A stretch of 31,742 bases of DNA, taken from assembly GCA_034698045.1 (NCBI GenBank), contig JAQGAU010000294.1, positions 1 through 31,742 on the forward strand, read 5' to 3'. Below are positions 1 through 11,385 of this stretch, piece after piece. The notes under the pieces were generated by a model, which saw nothing but the letters and a program-made list of their open reading frames with translations, did no database searches and was not told the origin of the DNA. Made by a program: the position numbers and the translations under genes. The DNA comes from Paramacrobiotus richtersi. Lineage: Eukaryota; Tardigrada; Eutardigrada; Parachela; Macrobiotidae. The stretch's first letter is position 1. Each line of letters begins with the position of its first letter.

Positions 1-178
1 CCCCCCCCCGCCAGCGTGCAGCAGACGAGCTGTTATTCATGCTCAGCAGCTTCAAAAAGCGTTGTAGCGTCTAACGTTTTGTAGTGTGGTGGATACGCAA
101 CTACAACGGAAATGCCTATTCAGTGCTGTTGTGGTCAGTATTCAAGTGGACTGTTACGTTTGTCCAAAGCAACGGAGC

Positions 179-195
179 GCGGCGCGTAGCGCCGC
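179..195. repeat. Perfect GC-rich hairpin
   Basis: GCGGCGC, a GTA loop, then GCGCCGC: a perfect 7-bp inverted repeat made only of G and C in an AT-rich neighbourhood. No gene is attached to it. It may be chance or the remnant of a GC-rich element. Confidence 0.5.
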
Positions 196-1712
196 GGCCG
201 ATGCTTGTACAACATTATTGGACGTAATTATACAATGCATAATACAATACGTATAAAATATGTATATGCTCGTCTGACAACAATAACTTACAGTAAGTTT
301 TAGATTAATTTTAACTTAGCAACGAAACAAAAGACCGTAATGAAAAGCGCTATTTTGTAAGTTCCGTCGTCTTTGTAACTTCATGCCGTAGTACCACACT
401 TACGGCAGCTTATTGTTTCAAAAGAGACCACGTGATATCCGCTGAAATGCAAATAAATATCATGATTAAATTGTTAAGCAGCAAAGTTGAATAATTGAAT
501 ATCGTATAGCAATTAAATATCATAAATCTGAAAATCTGCATGGGAGCAGATTTTTAACACCACAAAGCATAACGTCGTAGCGCACAGGAAAACGTTTTCA
601 CCGACAGCTCGAAAGTCTTTGAAATTAATTTCCCGAACCCTGATTCCTCATGATTCCGCCCGCATAAAGCTACGCAAACTTTTCGGCTGCAGGCGGCAAA
701 GATATGAATTTGCTTTTTGCAAACAAAACTTTGTTTGGCAAATCAAGCCCTGTACTCGGTTAAACACCAAATCAAAAATGTGCTTTTTAACTGTTTTTCG
801 GATTTTGCTGTTAGGAAGCGGCTGAAGCGCAAGGTGACATCCGCTTTTTGGAATCTGGGAATTAAGAATTGAAATGTGATGTGGTTTGTTATATTTCTTG
901 AAAACTGGTTCTCCGTCTTTCTCATCCGAGAAGATGGCTGGAGCTTGTTGGAAATTTGTTGGAGCACACAGTGAAAAGCGAACAAACGGAATGCTTTAAA
1001 TATCAATTAACGCGTTTTATTTAATTTTGATCCGCTTTAATTCCGCAGATTTCCTAAAAGTGATTTAGTATCATACAGAAATACTAATTCAGCAAAGAAT
1101 ATTGCACTCTGCTTCCTTCGCACATAAACCAAGTGACCACGCAAGTAGCATATAATTTGACGCGCACTAACATTTCTTCAACACTTTTAACAGATTTATT
1201 GATTTCAGTCTCACTTCTGACTTTTGATGATAAGTATTTTTGTAGTGATATTTAAAGTATAGCACCCAAAAAAACGGCATAAAGTATGACAATACTCACA
1301 ATAGTACAACGTGTAGTGTAAATCACAGGCATGAAAAACATAAATTACAGTAGTTGTACTAATACGACGCCTTGTTACAGCACTGAATAACACAGAACGA
1401 CTGCGTTTTTTACATTGAAACAATTTGGCAACATTTGTTGTACCACAAGGTAAACAGTTGTTTAAATAGTTAATATTTGAAATTTAATTTCGATCCGAGC
1501 TTTATTCCACGGAATTGTGATTTAGTAAATACTTTTTTATCAGTCAAGAATGCTTGTTGATATTCGTAAACTGAGTGACCTTCACGCGCACTAAGCTTAC
1601 TTCGCAGTTCTTTAAGATTAACGCGCTTCGTTACTGTTATCTGTTTGATGCAGCTATTTAAGTACATGTTTTAGTTTAAGACTGTGTGTGTAAACTGTGT
1701 ATGTGTAAACTT

Positions 1713-1726
1713 TTACAGTACTGTAA
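1713..1726. repeat. 14-bp perfect palindrome TTACAGTACTGTAA
   Basis: This self-complementary 14-mer has a 12-bp core, TACAGTACTGTA, that recurs exactly at 24063-24074. Many partial copies (TACAGTA, ACTGTAA) are scattered through the non-coding DNA. Function unknown; a binding site for a dimeric factor or simple-sequence bias are both possible. Confidence 0.5.
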
Positions 1727-1746
1727 ACTGTAAAGGTATTAAAGGG

Positions 1747-1790
1747 CAGTACAAAGTGTAGTACGAAGTGCACTACAGAGTGCTGTACAA
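1747..1790. repeat. 12-bp minisatellite, about 3.5 copies
   Basis: The units cagtacaaagtg, tagtacgaagtg, cactacagagtg and ctgtacaa follow head to tail with a 12-bp period and 2-4 differences between units. It lies in non-coding DNA next to the palindrome at 1713. Confidence 0.6.
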
Positions 1791-2382
1791 CAACGTACGA
1801 AATCAACACACGGCAACGTTCTGAAATTGTTTTTTCTAACTCAAAATTTTGACTCTCACAATCCGAACACAAAAAGCTCAACTGGCCCTCTTCCAAAGAA
1901 AGACGGATTTTTTTATCTAGTTTGTGGATTTATAGTCCAAGCGGTGCATGTGTAAACTGTTGCCAAAGTTTTTCCGGATTTAGGATGGAGAGTTATAATA
2001 TCGCACCTGAGAGTGTCCACAGACAACACGTGTGCTTAACATATCCGAACTGTGTTAGAAATAATATCTGCTATCCACCGGAAAGCCGATCTAAGATCTC
2101 CAAAACAGTTTAATATGGCAATGCTGGTAGTATCGGATGAGCATTGCGCTGCATAATACTCCACAAAAGCTGTGTGCAGTCGAGAGAAGTCTTTACTTCT
2201 CTGACTCGCCGGCCGCCTCTTTCCGGTGGTTTTTCGGCTACATACAATAAGTACAATTGCATGATACGACGCATTTCAAGCCACAGAGTGCGCCACAGAG
2301 CCACGTCACAAGTACAAGTCGACAAACACGGATAGAATCACTCTCTCTTTCAATTAGCGCAATACTTCGTCAAGCTAGTTAG

Positions 2383-3180
2383 CTAGCTGTTCTTGCTCTG
2401 CTGCTCTTCGGATTCTTCAAAACCGTTAACGCAATCCCTTTTCCACGATGTTAATTTGCGGAACCATTCGATGGATGGACTTTTTGAGACGGTTGTTTTC
2501 CGTTCAGCATGAATGTAGCCGGCAAGCCATTTCCCAGAGCAACTTTTGTAGTCTGCATTCATTGCGAAGAAGAACACCTGCAAAATAAAGATTGTACAGT
2601 CCAAGAAAAACTGTACAGTAGCATTCTCAAATCACTACCATACTCCACGAAGAAGCGTAAAACATCGACAAAATCGGCGGTGGTAAAATATTAATGCACA
2701 TAAACAGTACAATACGTAGGACAAGAACAACGCTTTCGCGATCGACATTCTCTTTTTCATCATGTTATTTTGACTCATGCTAAGGTTAACGATATTAACA
2801 CTACATCCACCAAATTTTCTTCCTAAATGGACAACCAAGAAAAGAGTCAAATAAACGGCTCCCTGAAGCGCGATCGGAAGATAAATTCCAAGTGCTCCTA
2901 CAATTGTAAAGGTCATACATTCGTTCTGAGTCAGTCCGCATGATCGCGATGATAGCATTCCACTGGCCAATCCACTGGCCAACCCCCCTGCAATAAACGA
3001 TACTAAGGCCAGCAACATAAAAGAAAGTCGTGCCAATGAGATTTTCTGGTTAGAAGTGCGGCAAAGTAATAGCGATTAACCCGTTGATGGCTACAATAGC
3101 GGATTTTCATGATCCAGCGTAGATGCAGACTCCCAGGAAGAAGGGGACAACTCTGCAGTTGTACTTGAACGGAACGTGGT
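2383..3180 (-). pseudogene. GPCR pseudogene A (TM3 to C-terminus)
   Basis: A decayed copy of the class A GPCR family in this window. Reading the minus strand from about 3180: a TM3 start (KYNC) with the disulfide Cys, then YAGS followed by a stop where living copies have Trp (TGG to TGA). Next comes AINGLIAITLPHF, matching the altered DRY region (AINRLIAIGLPYF), then another stop. From 3036 a long open stretch covers TM4 to TM6, with the ECL2 Cys and MSIAKALFLSYVLYCLCAL. A frameshift follows; PPPILSMFYA continues in another frame and hits a stop. Exon 2 is still open at 2577-2383 after a good acceptor (ttttgcag), starting VFFFAMNADY. TM1-TM2 were not found. The closest living relative here is the gene at 18855-19928. 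Confidence 0.85.
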
Positions 3181-3830
3181 ACATTTGCGGCAAATGATTT
3201 GCCGTCTATTCAAATGGTAACGCACGCATGATGTGTACTTATACAAGATCTAACGTATCAGCCGAATATTACATGTTCACGATAATTAGTGGCCACTCTT
3301 ATTTAAGGGCCTCATTACGACTGCCGTTCCTCCAAAATAAGGAATGTTTTACCGGCGCATGCCCGTGATAGTTCAAATACCAAAATGACTTGCAGATACT
3401 TTAATGGGGGTCGATTAACGCCAGTTACTGGGATCAGATCGTAAGTCGCACAGTCATAACTGTCAACTGATACTATCACTGGAAGCATCCATTCAAGGAC
3501 ACATATGGGCATGATAGAAAAAAAGGTAAACTGTACAATAAATACTGACCGAACCAACACAACACGTCAAACCACACATACTATAGCACTGCTGTCTAGC
3601 AGACGCATTCCATGCTGGATAAATATTTTCAACAACAAGATTAATATACCATCACGAAATCATAAGTCCATCTTCAAGGGACAAGGAGGCATTGACCATG
3701 TGATTTACTGACGTTTTGTGGATTCCAGCTAGTACAAGGAACTTTAGAGCTTCACATTAGCTTCGTACTGGATGGTTTCTGTGGACGATTAATACGTCGC
3801 TGACATTCATTGGAAGACTTATGGTTTCGC
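3181..3830. other. Intergenic stretch with a duplicated patch
   Basis: No gene seen. About 3731-3795 resembles 5976-6035 in direct orientation (shared blocks gtacaagga and tggat.gt.tctgtg), so near-copies of one non-coding piece flank the GPCR gene at 4442-5868. TM1 and TM2 of pseudogene A could not be found here. Confidence 0.45.
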
Positions 3831-3834
3831 CGTG

Positions 3835-4441
3835 TACCTTCCATGTGCGGCAGCAAACTGAGATGACACTATTTATAGTATCTTATGGAGATGTTTATGC
3901 CTTTATGGTTTAATAATCAAGATACTGTTGCAGATGTATGCTATAAAGATCTTGCCAAATAATGGCACCACTTACCCGATCGATTAAGATGTGAAGCAAA
4001 GTTTGTTGACCATTCCCGGAAACAATCCGGACAGTTCGATTAATCTTTTCTGTTGTACAACCGTCACTCCGTGTCCATCACAGTCTTGGGATTTTGCCCG
4101 AACCATGCATTTAACGGTAATCTGAGGAAATTTAATTACGAGACTTTTAACCAGCAGTGAGACGAAGCTGCTTCCCTCCCCCGAGCTGAATGGATTTTCT
4201 TCATTATAGCTGACGTATCACGTATGCGCAGTAGCATAGTAATTTTTCAACGTTGCGCCAGATGTCACGAGCTCACAAAATGCGCTTCCGGCAAACTGAA
4301 AATGGAGCACGCCATTCACGTGCAACAAGTTTTAAGACAACAACATTTCTCACTACATAACTGTGTTTTTCTATTGTTTTTACCTTGCAAACTAATTCCA
4401 TTAGGCGATCAGTGCTTTCACTGCCAAAAGAGAGTAATGAA
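3835..4441 (+). promoter_or_regulatory. 5' flank of GPCR gene, shared with the gene at 16113-17373
   Basis: This flank aligns, with substitutions and small gaps, to the reverse complement of 17374-17985. Anchors include gtgcggcagca, taatcaagat, a block containing cgatcga.taagat.tgaagca, aattacgagac, ccccgagct, tgtcacgagctcac and cgatcagtgc close to the ATG. Conservation in non-coding DNA may reflect recent duplication, retained control sequence, or both. A core promoter element was not pinned down. Confidence 0.55.
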
Positions 4442-5868
4442 ATGTGGAACAATTCTAGTTCTGTGGCAGTTACCAGCAACTGGGTTTCCAAAAAGGAGCT
4501 GACCATCTGGATATCGGTGCAGATCGGCATAGGGATCTTGGGCGCTCTACAAATCATTGGTTTGCTAGTCGTCATGTCCCATTTGAGGAGATTGAAGACC
4601 GGATCAGGATTACTGATTGCTCACGCTTTAACACTTGATCTGCTGTACTGTCTTGTTGTCAATACGATCATCAACATTCCCATCTATCTGAAACAGATAC
4701 ATGATATTACATTGGAGTATGACTGTGCCATTGTTACTTTTTTTCTTTTATCGGTCATCTATGCAGGGAACTGGACGGCGGTCGTTCTTGCCGTTAACCG
4801 ACTATTCGCCATTGTTCTGCCGTATTTGTATGGAAGGATTGCATCGCGACGCGTCTTGGTTGGCATGCTGATGTTTGTTTGGAGTGTGACTCTTGGGTGC
4901 ACTATTCCGATACTGAACATCAGTCCAGAATTAATTATAGGAATGCTGCCAACAGGCTCGTGTGGGTTGTTACGCAATGAAGGGGTGACCTTTACCATAA
5001 TCGGGATAATCGGGACCTATCCGCCCGTTGCTGTTCTTGCTACGATCTATATCAGCCTCTTTATTATTTTCCACTTTCGAAGGAGCTTCGTAGGCGTTAG
5101 CAATAAGCAGAAGAATATTCTTAAAAAAAGGCTCTCCATTGCTAAAGCTTTGTTCCTGTCCTTCGTGTGGTACTGCATCTGTACTCTGCCTCCGGCTATC
5201 TTGGCGGTGTTTTATGTCGAATGGTGGAAAAGCGAACCGAGATTGTTGCTGTACACTAGAACAGCCCAAGTGTTGGGTTATGGAGCAAGTCCAGTATGTG
5301 GCAGAGCGCGTTAACTAATATAAGAATGAGAGTTGAAAGTTTTTGCGCAGGTACATCGCTCCATTTAACGCATATGCGCACATAAACCAAGCTTTGCGGC
5401 GAAATTTCTATATTAAATTGCGCATTTAGAACAAACGGCTGAGCAACGAAACGTCTTGCTGTAGTAAACTACATAATGATGCTAAATTCTGTCCAGAAAA
5501 CTTTCAGCTCTGTCGATCCGTGTCGTACAGATCATGGATGGAACAGGACACTGCATTTACGGTAGAACTGCTATTCATAGCCATGTTGCATTAACAAACG
5601 GCTCCGCATACCGTAAAAAGTACCGTGTGAAGTTTTTAAGTGTATGCCCATTGCCCATTAAGCCAACACACTGCAATTACAGCAACGATTTCGTTTGTTT
5701 CAGCTGTTTTTCTTCGCATTGAATGTGGAGTATCGGAGGGCGCTGGGTAAACTGATAGGAAGCACCATTTTCGCGGTTTACCGGCATAAATCCCACAAGG
5801 TCCACGTACACGATGGAATGCCATGCTCCCCCCAAAATGTACAACTGCACTCTAGGCAATTTCAATGA
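4442..5868 (+). CDS. Orphan class A (rhodopsin-type) GPCR, two exons
   Basis: Exons 4442-5293 and 5704-5868; 338 residues. The 410-bp intron (donor gtatgt, acceptor tttgtttcag) is phase 0. A plasma-membrane seven-helix receptor with an N-terminus of about 18 residues bearing the sequon NNSS. TM2 has the conserved Asp (TLDLLYC). A Cys in YDC at the start of TM3 and one in GSCGLL of ECL2 can form the class A disulfide. The DRY position reads VNRLFAI, with Asn for the acidic residue. TM4 Trp is present (FVWSV). TM6 reads CTLPP where the CWxP motif is usual. TM7 NPxxY reads SP-LFF, the intron falling right after the Pro. The start was chosen at MWNNSS because the paralogue at 17373 begins identically and no ATG lies upstream in frame nearby. 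Ligand unknown; a chemosensory role is inferred only from the clustered expansion. Confidence 0.92.
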
Positions 5869-6156
5869 TTTGCACTCTATGGATTTTCATTGTTTAGGCC
5901 CTCGCAAATGGGAAACCATAAAGATTAAGCACGTTCCGTGCTGCAGGGACCATTTAATCCGCTCATGTTTTGTTGACGTACAAGGAAGTCCTAAAGAGAA
6001 TTCGCTTCGTATTGGATAGTGTCTGTGTACTGATGGTAACTTGGTGCGTTGTTGGCATTTAGCTACCATTAAATAATAAATTACGGATATATAGTGTACA
6101 GTATCCGCTCTTATATTTGGTTGTGGCATGCTATTGAATGTGGATTGAAACGGCTT
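5869..6156. other. Short intergenic stretch
   Basis: It separates the GPCR gene from the oppositely oriented GPCR relic. The piece 5976-6035 resembles 3731-3795. Nothing else was seen. Confidence 0.4.
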
Positions 6157-6665
6157 ATTGGATTGGCTAAACAGCTCAGAATCTACGCAGTCTTTGTGTA
6201 CAGCAGTATTCTCACTTCCTTCCTCCACCAGTTGCCAAAAGGCATCGGCATTAGAGGAGGCGGTAATTACATAAGTATATACGGTAAAACAAAATGAGCA
6301 AAACAGTTTTCTTTCAATGGAAAGCTTTCGTATCGTGATACCTGGTTCATTCAACACAGTTCCGAGCATATTCCTTTCCAGATCGAAAAGCAAGAAAATC
6401 TAGGTACGGCGGCTAAGGAAACTGGAAATATACCCCAAACCTCGAAAGTTCTAAAGGTCACACTCTTGTTTTTCACTAACTCAGAGGCCGAAGGCAGGTT
6501 GCCGAGAGTCAACACGGATGGCACTGTTCGCGTGGGAATAGCGCACCCAAATTCATGACACCCAACGAAAGCTAAACCTGCAAAACTGGAACGGCGACAT
6601 GACGTCATGTTGTCATATATGTAGATGTGGGGAAATAACCGCAAACAGCCTGTTCATGTTCAACG
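6157..6665 (-). pseudogene. GPCR pseudogene B (end of TM3 to TM7)
   Basis: On the minus strand from about 6665: NMNRLFAVISPHL matches the altered DRY region of the family. TM4 follows without its Trp, then CAIPT and ECL2 PSASELVKNKSVTF, where the disulfide Cys has been lost, then a TM5-like stretch ending in a stop at 6351. In another frame RKLSIERKLFCSF matches the ICL3/TM6 motif KRLSIAKALFLSF, and a TM7-like nucleotide match runs down to about 6157. TM1-TM3 and exon 2 were not found. The loss of key residues and the frame change indicate an old dead copy. Confidence 0.75.
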
Positions 6666-6672
6666 AGAATGT

Positions 6673-8636
6673 GGTCCGGCTTTAGCGTTATCTACTTGCT
6701 GGCACTTGTTGACAGTGTGTGTTACACAGGTTTGGGTTTAATGCTGCAACTCTCTGGCTTCGTGGGTTTGTTCCCAAATCCTCAAGCTCTCGTGACGAAC
6801 AAAAGGTTTACCTTTTTATCGATAATTTGCCAATTGTGCTTGTGTCAAAAAATGCGTCTTTAACCTGCCAACACAACCTTACTGTATATCACTTACACGT
6901 TCTTTTCTTCGTTTCGGTTTTAACTCAACGTAAACAGATACAGTATCAGTGACTAGTACAACTCATCAGAAGCGCCGGCCTGACGTTGTGAGAAAAACAC
7001 TACAATCAGGAAACATTGATGGCGTGTTTATGCGACCCATTCTCTTGGCGGTTTCGATATTAAATTATAATACTTTTCCTCGTGTGGTATGTTTCGCTAG
7101 GGTCAATTTCCAAATTTTTCAGCGAACTCAGTTAAAGTAAGTGCTGGTTCACGGGACGGTATGCTACAAATTACAACTACGCACAACAGCTTGGCGTAAT
7201 TGTGTTATTACAAATCATTTTATTTAATTTGTGACTTAATTTAATTAATTGTTTAATATAATTTATTTTTTTCATTTGGATTATTTTTTATTTGATTTTC
7301 AATTTACTCTTTTTATCAACCATACTTTTTTATAACTTCTACGGGCTGCTACCGCATGGTGGTAACTTGCATGGCCAAATAGCCACCAGCAGTTTTGCAC
7401 GATTGATGGGTACGTTAATCACGTGTTTATTCCGATGCGTAATGTGCAGTAGTACAGAATTTATGTACTGTAAAGTGCATTGCATGCATGGGTACCTACA
7501 CTGATCTGCTTGAATTAGGTATTTTAAGTGTATTAATCATTAACCACTAATTATAAGTTTATAACCATGCTGACTTTATTCTGGCATCATTGCTCGAAGT
7601 TCGCACTGAAAACAATGGAAAACAAACTATGTATGGCTTGAAGTCGTCACGCGAATGGCTGACAAACAGAAGTCATAGGCTTTCTAATTCCCTTCTCGTA
7701 ACATTTAAAACCGCGCTCAACGGCGCTCTTTCGTATACAATCCTGAGAACAGCGCAATATAATTACTAGGCTCTTGACATATTTTTTCAGGTAACGGTAT
7801 CTGCAGAGAAATAGATTGTCTAACTTGTGTTTATCGCATATGAACAGATACTGAAGTGCGTGATAGCCTGTCACCTAACCATACCGGATGTATTGGGCTT
7901 CTTCATTGATCGTTAGGCTTTCGTGACCAACAAAAGAACTGTCTGTTTACAAACATGCGACAGCTGAAAGACTACCACTTTGCGTGTACTGTTGTAAACT
8001 GTACGTCATCTTTTGTTCTTGACACAGACAACGCCGTTTCTTGCCTTTGTAATCTGCTTCATTTACAGGTTCAGTTTGCACACACGATTCCTAAAACTGC
8101 AGTTTCATCGCGTCTCCCGTGGTGACAGTAGGTTCACTGACTGTTGAACTCGAAGGACGCTATCGACCATTTACCCAAGAAAGGAGATCGGTTGGGATGA
8201 AAATGATTAAATATTAGCGATTCCTGAGATTTACTGGAGAAGTCGTAATTAGCTCTGTTAGTTCGGCGAACGTCCAAATTTTCTCCAGCCTGGAGCGGCT
8301 GGGATGTCTCTCCAAACGATGAATAATGTGGAACCTGAGAAATTTAGCCGAGGGCATGGTAATTTTGTCACAGGACTGGATGCATCTGATCTGCTTGCGC
8401 TGCCTGTACCAAGAATCAATCTAGTTTACTTCTAGATCGCGCATGCTTAGTGGTGCGCATAATGATATTTACTTCCTGACTCCAGCGCCCCGGAGCAGAT
8501 AATTGCCTGTTTAAAAAGCTGCGACCGTTTCGTCCATGATAAAAGTATATCTTGTTATGTTTGGCATGTGATATTTATTTAAATCTGTGGATTTTGGATG
8601 CAGTTCCAGAAGTTGAGTGCAGGATAATACAATACA
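6673..8636. other. Intergenic stretch with GPCR debris and an AT-rich tract
   Basis: No intact gene. Two short stretches, 6745-6822 (+, listed separately) and about 7890-7945 (+), resemble the TM4-ECL2 part of the GPCR family and each other (ctctcgtgacgaacaaaa versus ctttcgtgaccaacaaaa). 7200-7320 is a very AT-rich low-complexity tract. 8100-8636 is the 5' flank of the next GPCR, with no promoter element I can defend. Confidence 0.5.
6745..6822 (+). pseudogene. Possible GPCR relic, ECL2 region
   Basis: The plus-strand frame gives GFVGLFPNPQALVTNKRFTF, resembling GLANGMLPSGACGLVRNEGVTF of the living receptors with two gaps and the Cys lost. It lies less than 100 bp from pseudogene B in the opposite orientation. 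Short and diverged, so chance similarity is not excluded. Confidence 0.35.
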
Positions 8637-10108
8637 ATGCAAATGTCGAACAATTCCAGTTCATCATGGAACGTGACCAGACACTTTTCTCAAACGGAAT
8701 TGACCATTTGGATAGCAGTGCATTTTGGTCTCGGCCTTTTGGGGGCTCTGCTAATCATCATTTTGATGGTTGTGATATCTCGCTCGCGAAAGTTAAAGAG
8801 TGGTTCCGAATTACTAATCACCCACGCACTGGCCATTGATTTATTATACTGCCTTATTGTAAATCCGGTCATCAATATCCCCATTTATCTCAAACAAACG
8901 CGTCAGGTTGCTTTTCCATACGACTGCGTGTTTGTCAACTTCTTTATGCTACTGTTCATTTATGCAGGAAACTGGACGGCGGTTGTTTTGGCCATTAACC
9001 GGCTGTTTGCAATAGTATTCCCGTACCTGTATGGAACAATCACGTCGAAACGTTTTTCGATTTCCTTGTTGGTTTTTATTTGGAGTGTAGCGTTTAGCTG
9101 CAACATTCCGTCATTGAACTTAGTTCCCGGATTGGCCAACGGAATGCTGCCGTCTGGTGCATGCGGACTGGTACGCAACGAAGGTGTGACCTTTACCGTT
9201 TTAGGCGCGATCGGAACTTATCTGCCCATTGCCCTGCTGGGCACCATTTATATCGGTCTCTTTTTGATTTCCCACTTCAGGAAGAATTCCTCAAGCATCA
9301 GCGATAATCAGAAGAGCATTCTAACACGAAGACTATCAATCGCAAAAGCTTTATTCCTAACCTTCGTGTGGTATTGCATATGCACCCTACCGCCTCCGAT
9401 CCTGACGATGTTCTACGCCGAATGGTGGAGAAGCGAAGCGAGATTACTTTTGTATAGTAGAACAGCCCAGGTGCTCGGATATGCAGCAAGTCCAGTAAGT
9501 GCTGTGCTTTTGCTGAACGATGTTAAACCGATGAGAATTCTTATGCACATTAAGTTTCATATGTCCGCACTATTTTTTTTTGATGGTAAAACGATACAGA
9601 ACACTGCAACTGAGGACCGAGTTTGTGTTTGACCGTTTGTTTGAATAATTATGGGTAGACTGATTACTGCAACTGTAAACTTGCACCTTCTATGACATAG
9701 CACATAGTTATACGAATACTATCATACAAATTATGGACATAGGTACGTAAGACATACAGGTACGTGTTGATCGTAAAATTTGTAACAGCAGCACCATGTA
9801 TAAGCGGCCAGAACGATACAATCGGTAAAACTGTATGACAAGTTCCCACTTAATCGGGACAATATGGTAGACTGATTCGCTTACTATTCGTCTTATTTTA
9901 GATCTTCTTCTTCGGCATGAATGCGGAGTACAGGAGAGCGCTAGGGAAAATGCTTCGAAGGGCCTCGTCATCGGTCCATAAACCAGAACATCAAGCCCGC
10001 ACGATACGCGTAGTAGATGGCAGTGATCATGGAACAACAAACTCTCCAGAGAACAAATTTATAAACTTACAGTCCATGGATTTAAGTAAAGGGAAAGTAC
10101 GCTGTTAA
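8637..10108 (+). CDS. Orphan class A GPCR, two exons
   Basis: Exons 8637-9494 and 9902-10108; 354 residues. The 407-bp intron (donor gtaagt, acceptor ttattttag) is phase 0 and lies between Pro and Ile of the NPxxY-equivalent SP-IFF. Two sequons, N5 and N12, lie in the N-terminus. Landmarks: TM2 Asp68, TM3 Cys97 paired with ECL2 Cys176, NRL at 121-123 instead of DRY, TM4 Trp149, and CTLP at 249-252 replacing CWxP. Helix 8 is FGMNAEYRRAL. The C-terminal tail (about 50 residues, basic, Ser-rich) is the longest of the four intact copies. A second ATG two codons downstream (MSNNSS) is an alternative start. The gene is intact; ligand and G protein are unknown. Confidence 0.92.
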
Positions 10109-11180
10109 TCACCAAAACAGAATGTTTGGTTGCATTGTTTTACCCCTTGTATAGAAAATATGTAGGCCGGAACAATTCCTCATGAGGAAATGCTTTCCGG
10201 TTTTTCTTGCACAAAAATTAATAACCGAACTGAACTCACTTTCCATTGTGCATATCTTGCGCCGCATACGAAATAATACTACTGTATTGATCTCTGGCTC
10301 TCACGTGTTAGCAAATGCAGAAGACATAAATTCAAACGACACAAGTCACTGCACCTCGGTGATAAATCCATTGGTTAACTGTTAATTCAGCACGATACAT
10401 GGTGACATATTTGTGACAGCTTGCAATGTTAACTTACCACTGCTAGCTGTTATACAGTGGACTCGTATAGGTCGGGAGCAGTACCTGCCCAGTTTGATTC
10501 GGCGCGCAATTGCCATCGAAGTACAAGTGTGCTCTTCATTTCATACTATCACAAATAGATGTGCAGAGTATACCAGTAATTTATATCACACATGTCATAT
10601 CATATGTTTTCTATGGTATGTCATATTTACAACATGGTAGGGACATCGGATCCCAAGGCTATTTGAAGATCGATTACGGTTGATGACATCATCTGTCTGT
10701 GCATTAATTCACAGGAACAATCAAGGAACCGGTAGTCGGATCCATAGCAGTACCGTAAAGCCCCCTTTAATCTTCGGTTAAGTGCTGTGATTCACATGAT
10801 GTCACCGACTGGCATCGTGACGCATACACACCAACGATAAAGAGATACTAGTTATACAGAATTAGTAATACAACATCTGATAAAGAATCAATATGGAGGA
10901 GACATTACGGTGCTACTCGTCAAGAACGCCGTTTCCTTCTTTGCTCTATGTCTCATCTTCGAGTCCCAAGCAAAACTAATGATGTCATATGATGTAATCG
11001 TTCTAGAATAGCCCTGGGACGCTTGCACGCGCATCTTAGTGTAGTATGACATGCGAAACATATAGCATGACATGGCATGATACAGTTTGGTAAAGTCTAC
11101 ATCACTATATGGTAAGGGATAGAAATCAGGACGCAGCTATTCCTTCGACGGCTAGCGCACCGGAAATATATATGCTCAGT
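10109..11180. other. Intergenic stretch, nothing recognised
   Basis: Only short open frames lacking domain-like composition are present. I saw no match to the receptor duplications. Confidence 0.5.
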
Positions 11181-11188
11181 GTCAAATC

Positions 11189-11196
11189 TATATAAA
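11189..11196 (+). promoter_or_regulatory. TATA box of the small cysteine-rich protein gene
   Basis: TATATAAA, followed about 30 bp downstream by a plausible transcription start near 11218-11222. The leader then carries a clean 61-bp intron before the coding ATG at 11386, which supports this as the promoter. Confidence 0.6.
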
Positions 11197-11220
11197 CACG
11201 TGTCAGCCAGCCGTAGCACA

Positions 11221-11241
11221 ATGAGTCTGCAAGACTCATAG
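11221..11241 (+). promoter_or_regulatory. Six-codon upstream ORF coinciding with a hairpin
   Basis: ATG AGT CTG CAA GAC TCA TAG is a complete tiny ORF near the presumed transcript start. The same bases form a perfect inverted repeat, ATGAGTCT-GCA-AGACTCAT (11221-11239). As DNA it contains two facing TGAGTC half-sites of the kind bound by bZIP (AP-1 type) factors. As RNA it could fold into an 8-bp stem. Which, if either, matters is unknown. Confidence 0.4.
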
Positions 11242-11317
11242 TCTTTGAAAGCTTTTCTTACGTAGCTTTCTAATCCATACTGTTTGCGGATACATAATAT
11301 CGGTCAACAAAATCCAG

Positions 11318-11378
11318 GTAAGTCCCAAAAGATCATCAAACGAAGTATATGATTACGAGTAACCCGGTACATTTGCAG
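11318..11378 (+). other. 5' UTR intron (61 bp)
   Basis: The donor CCAG|GTAAGT and acceptor acatttgcag|CT match consensus on both sides, with the coding ATG only 7 bases into the next exon. The size fits the short-intron class seen in this window (64 bp in the kinase, 65-94 bp in the tandem gustatory genes). Confidence 0.6.
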
Positions 11379-11385
11379 CTGTATA

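Larger units (their letters stand above)
1..2382. other. Intergenic stretch, no recognisable gene
   Basis: The open frames here are short, mutually overlapping and lack domain-like composition, so I call none of them. The stretch begins with nine Cs, has a GC-rich patch near 170-200 and is otherwise AT-rich. It holds the small repeats listed separately at 179-195, 1713-1726 and 1747-1790. No similarity to the receptor duplications further right was seen. Confidence 0.6.

Noticed and set aside
3315..3560. Minus-strand frame as the missing TM1-TM2 of pseudogene A
   Set aside because: No residue pattern matches the family's TM1 or TM2 (no RLRKLK, no Asp in TM2).
5887..6393. 168-residue minus-strand open frame treated as a gene
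   Set aside because: Part of it matches GPCR TM6-TM7 in a decayed form; the remainder is unrelated and the whole is explained by pseudogene B.
8552..8839. 95-residue frame overlapping the start of the GPCR at 8637
   Set aside because: It reads the same bases in another frame; the GPCR frame has strong family support.
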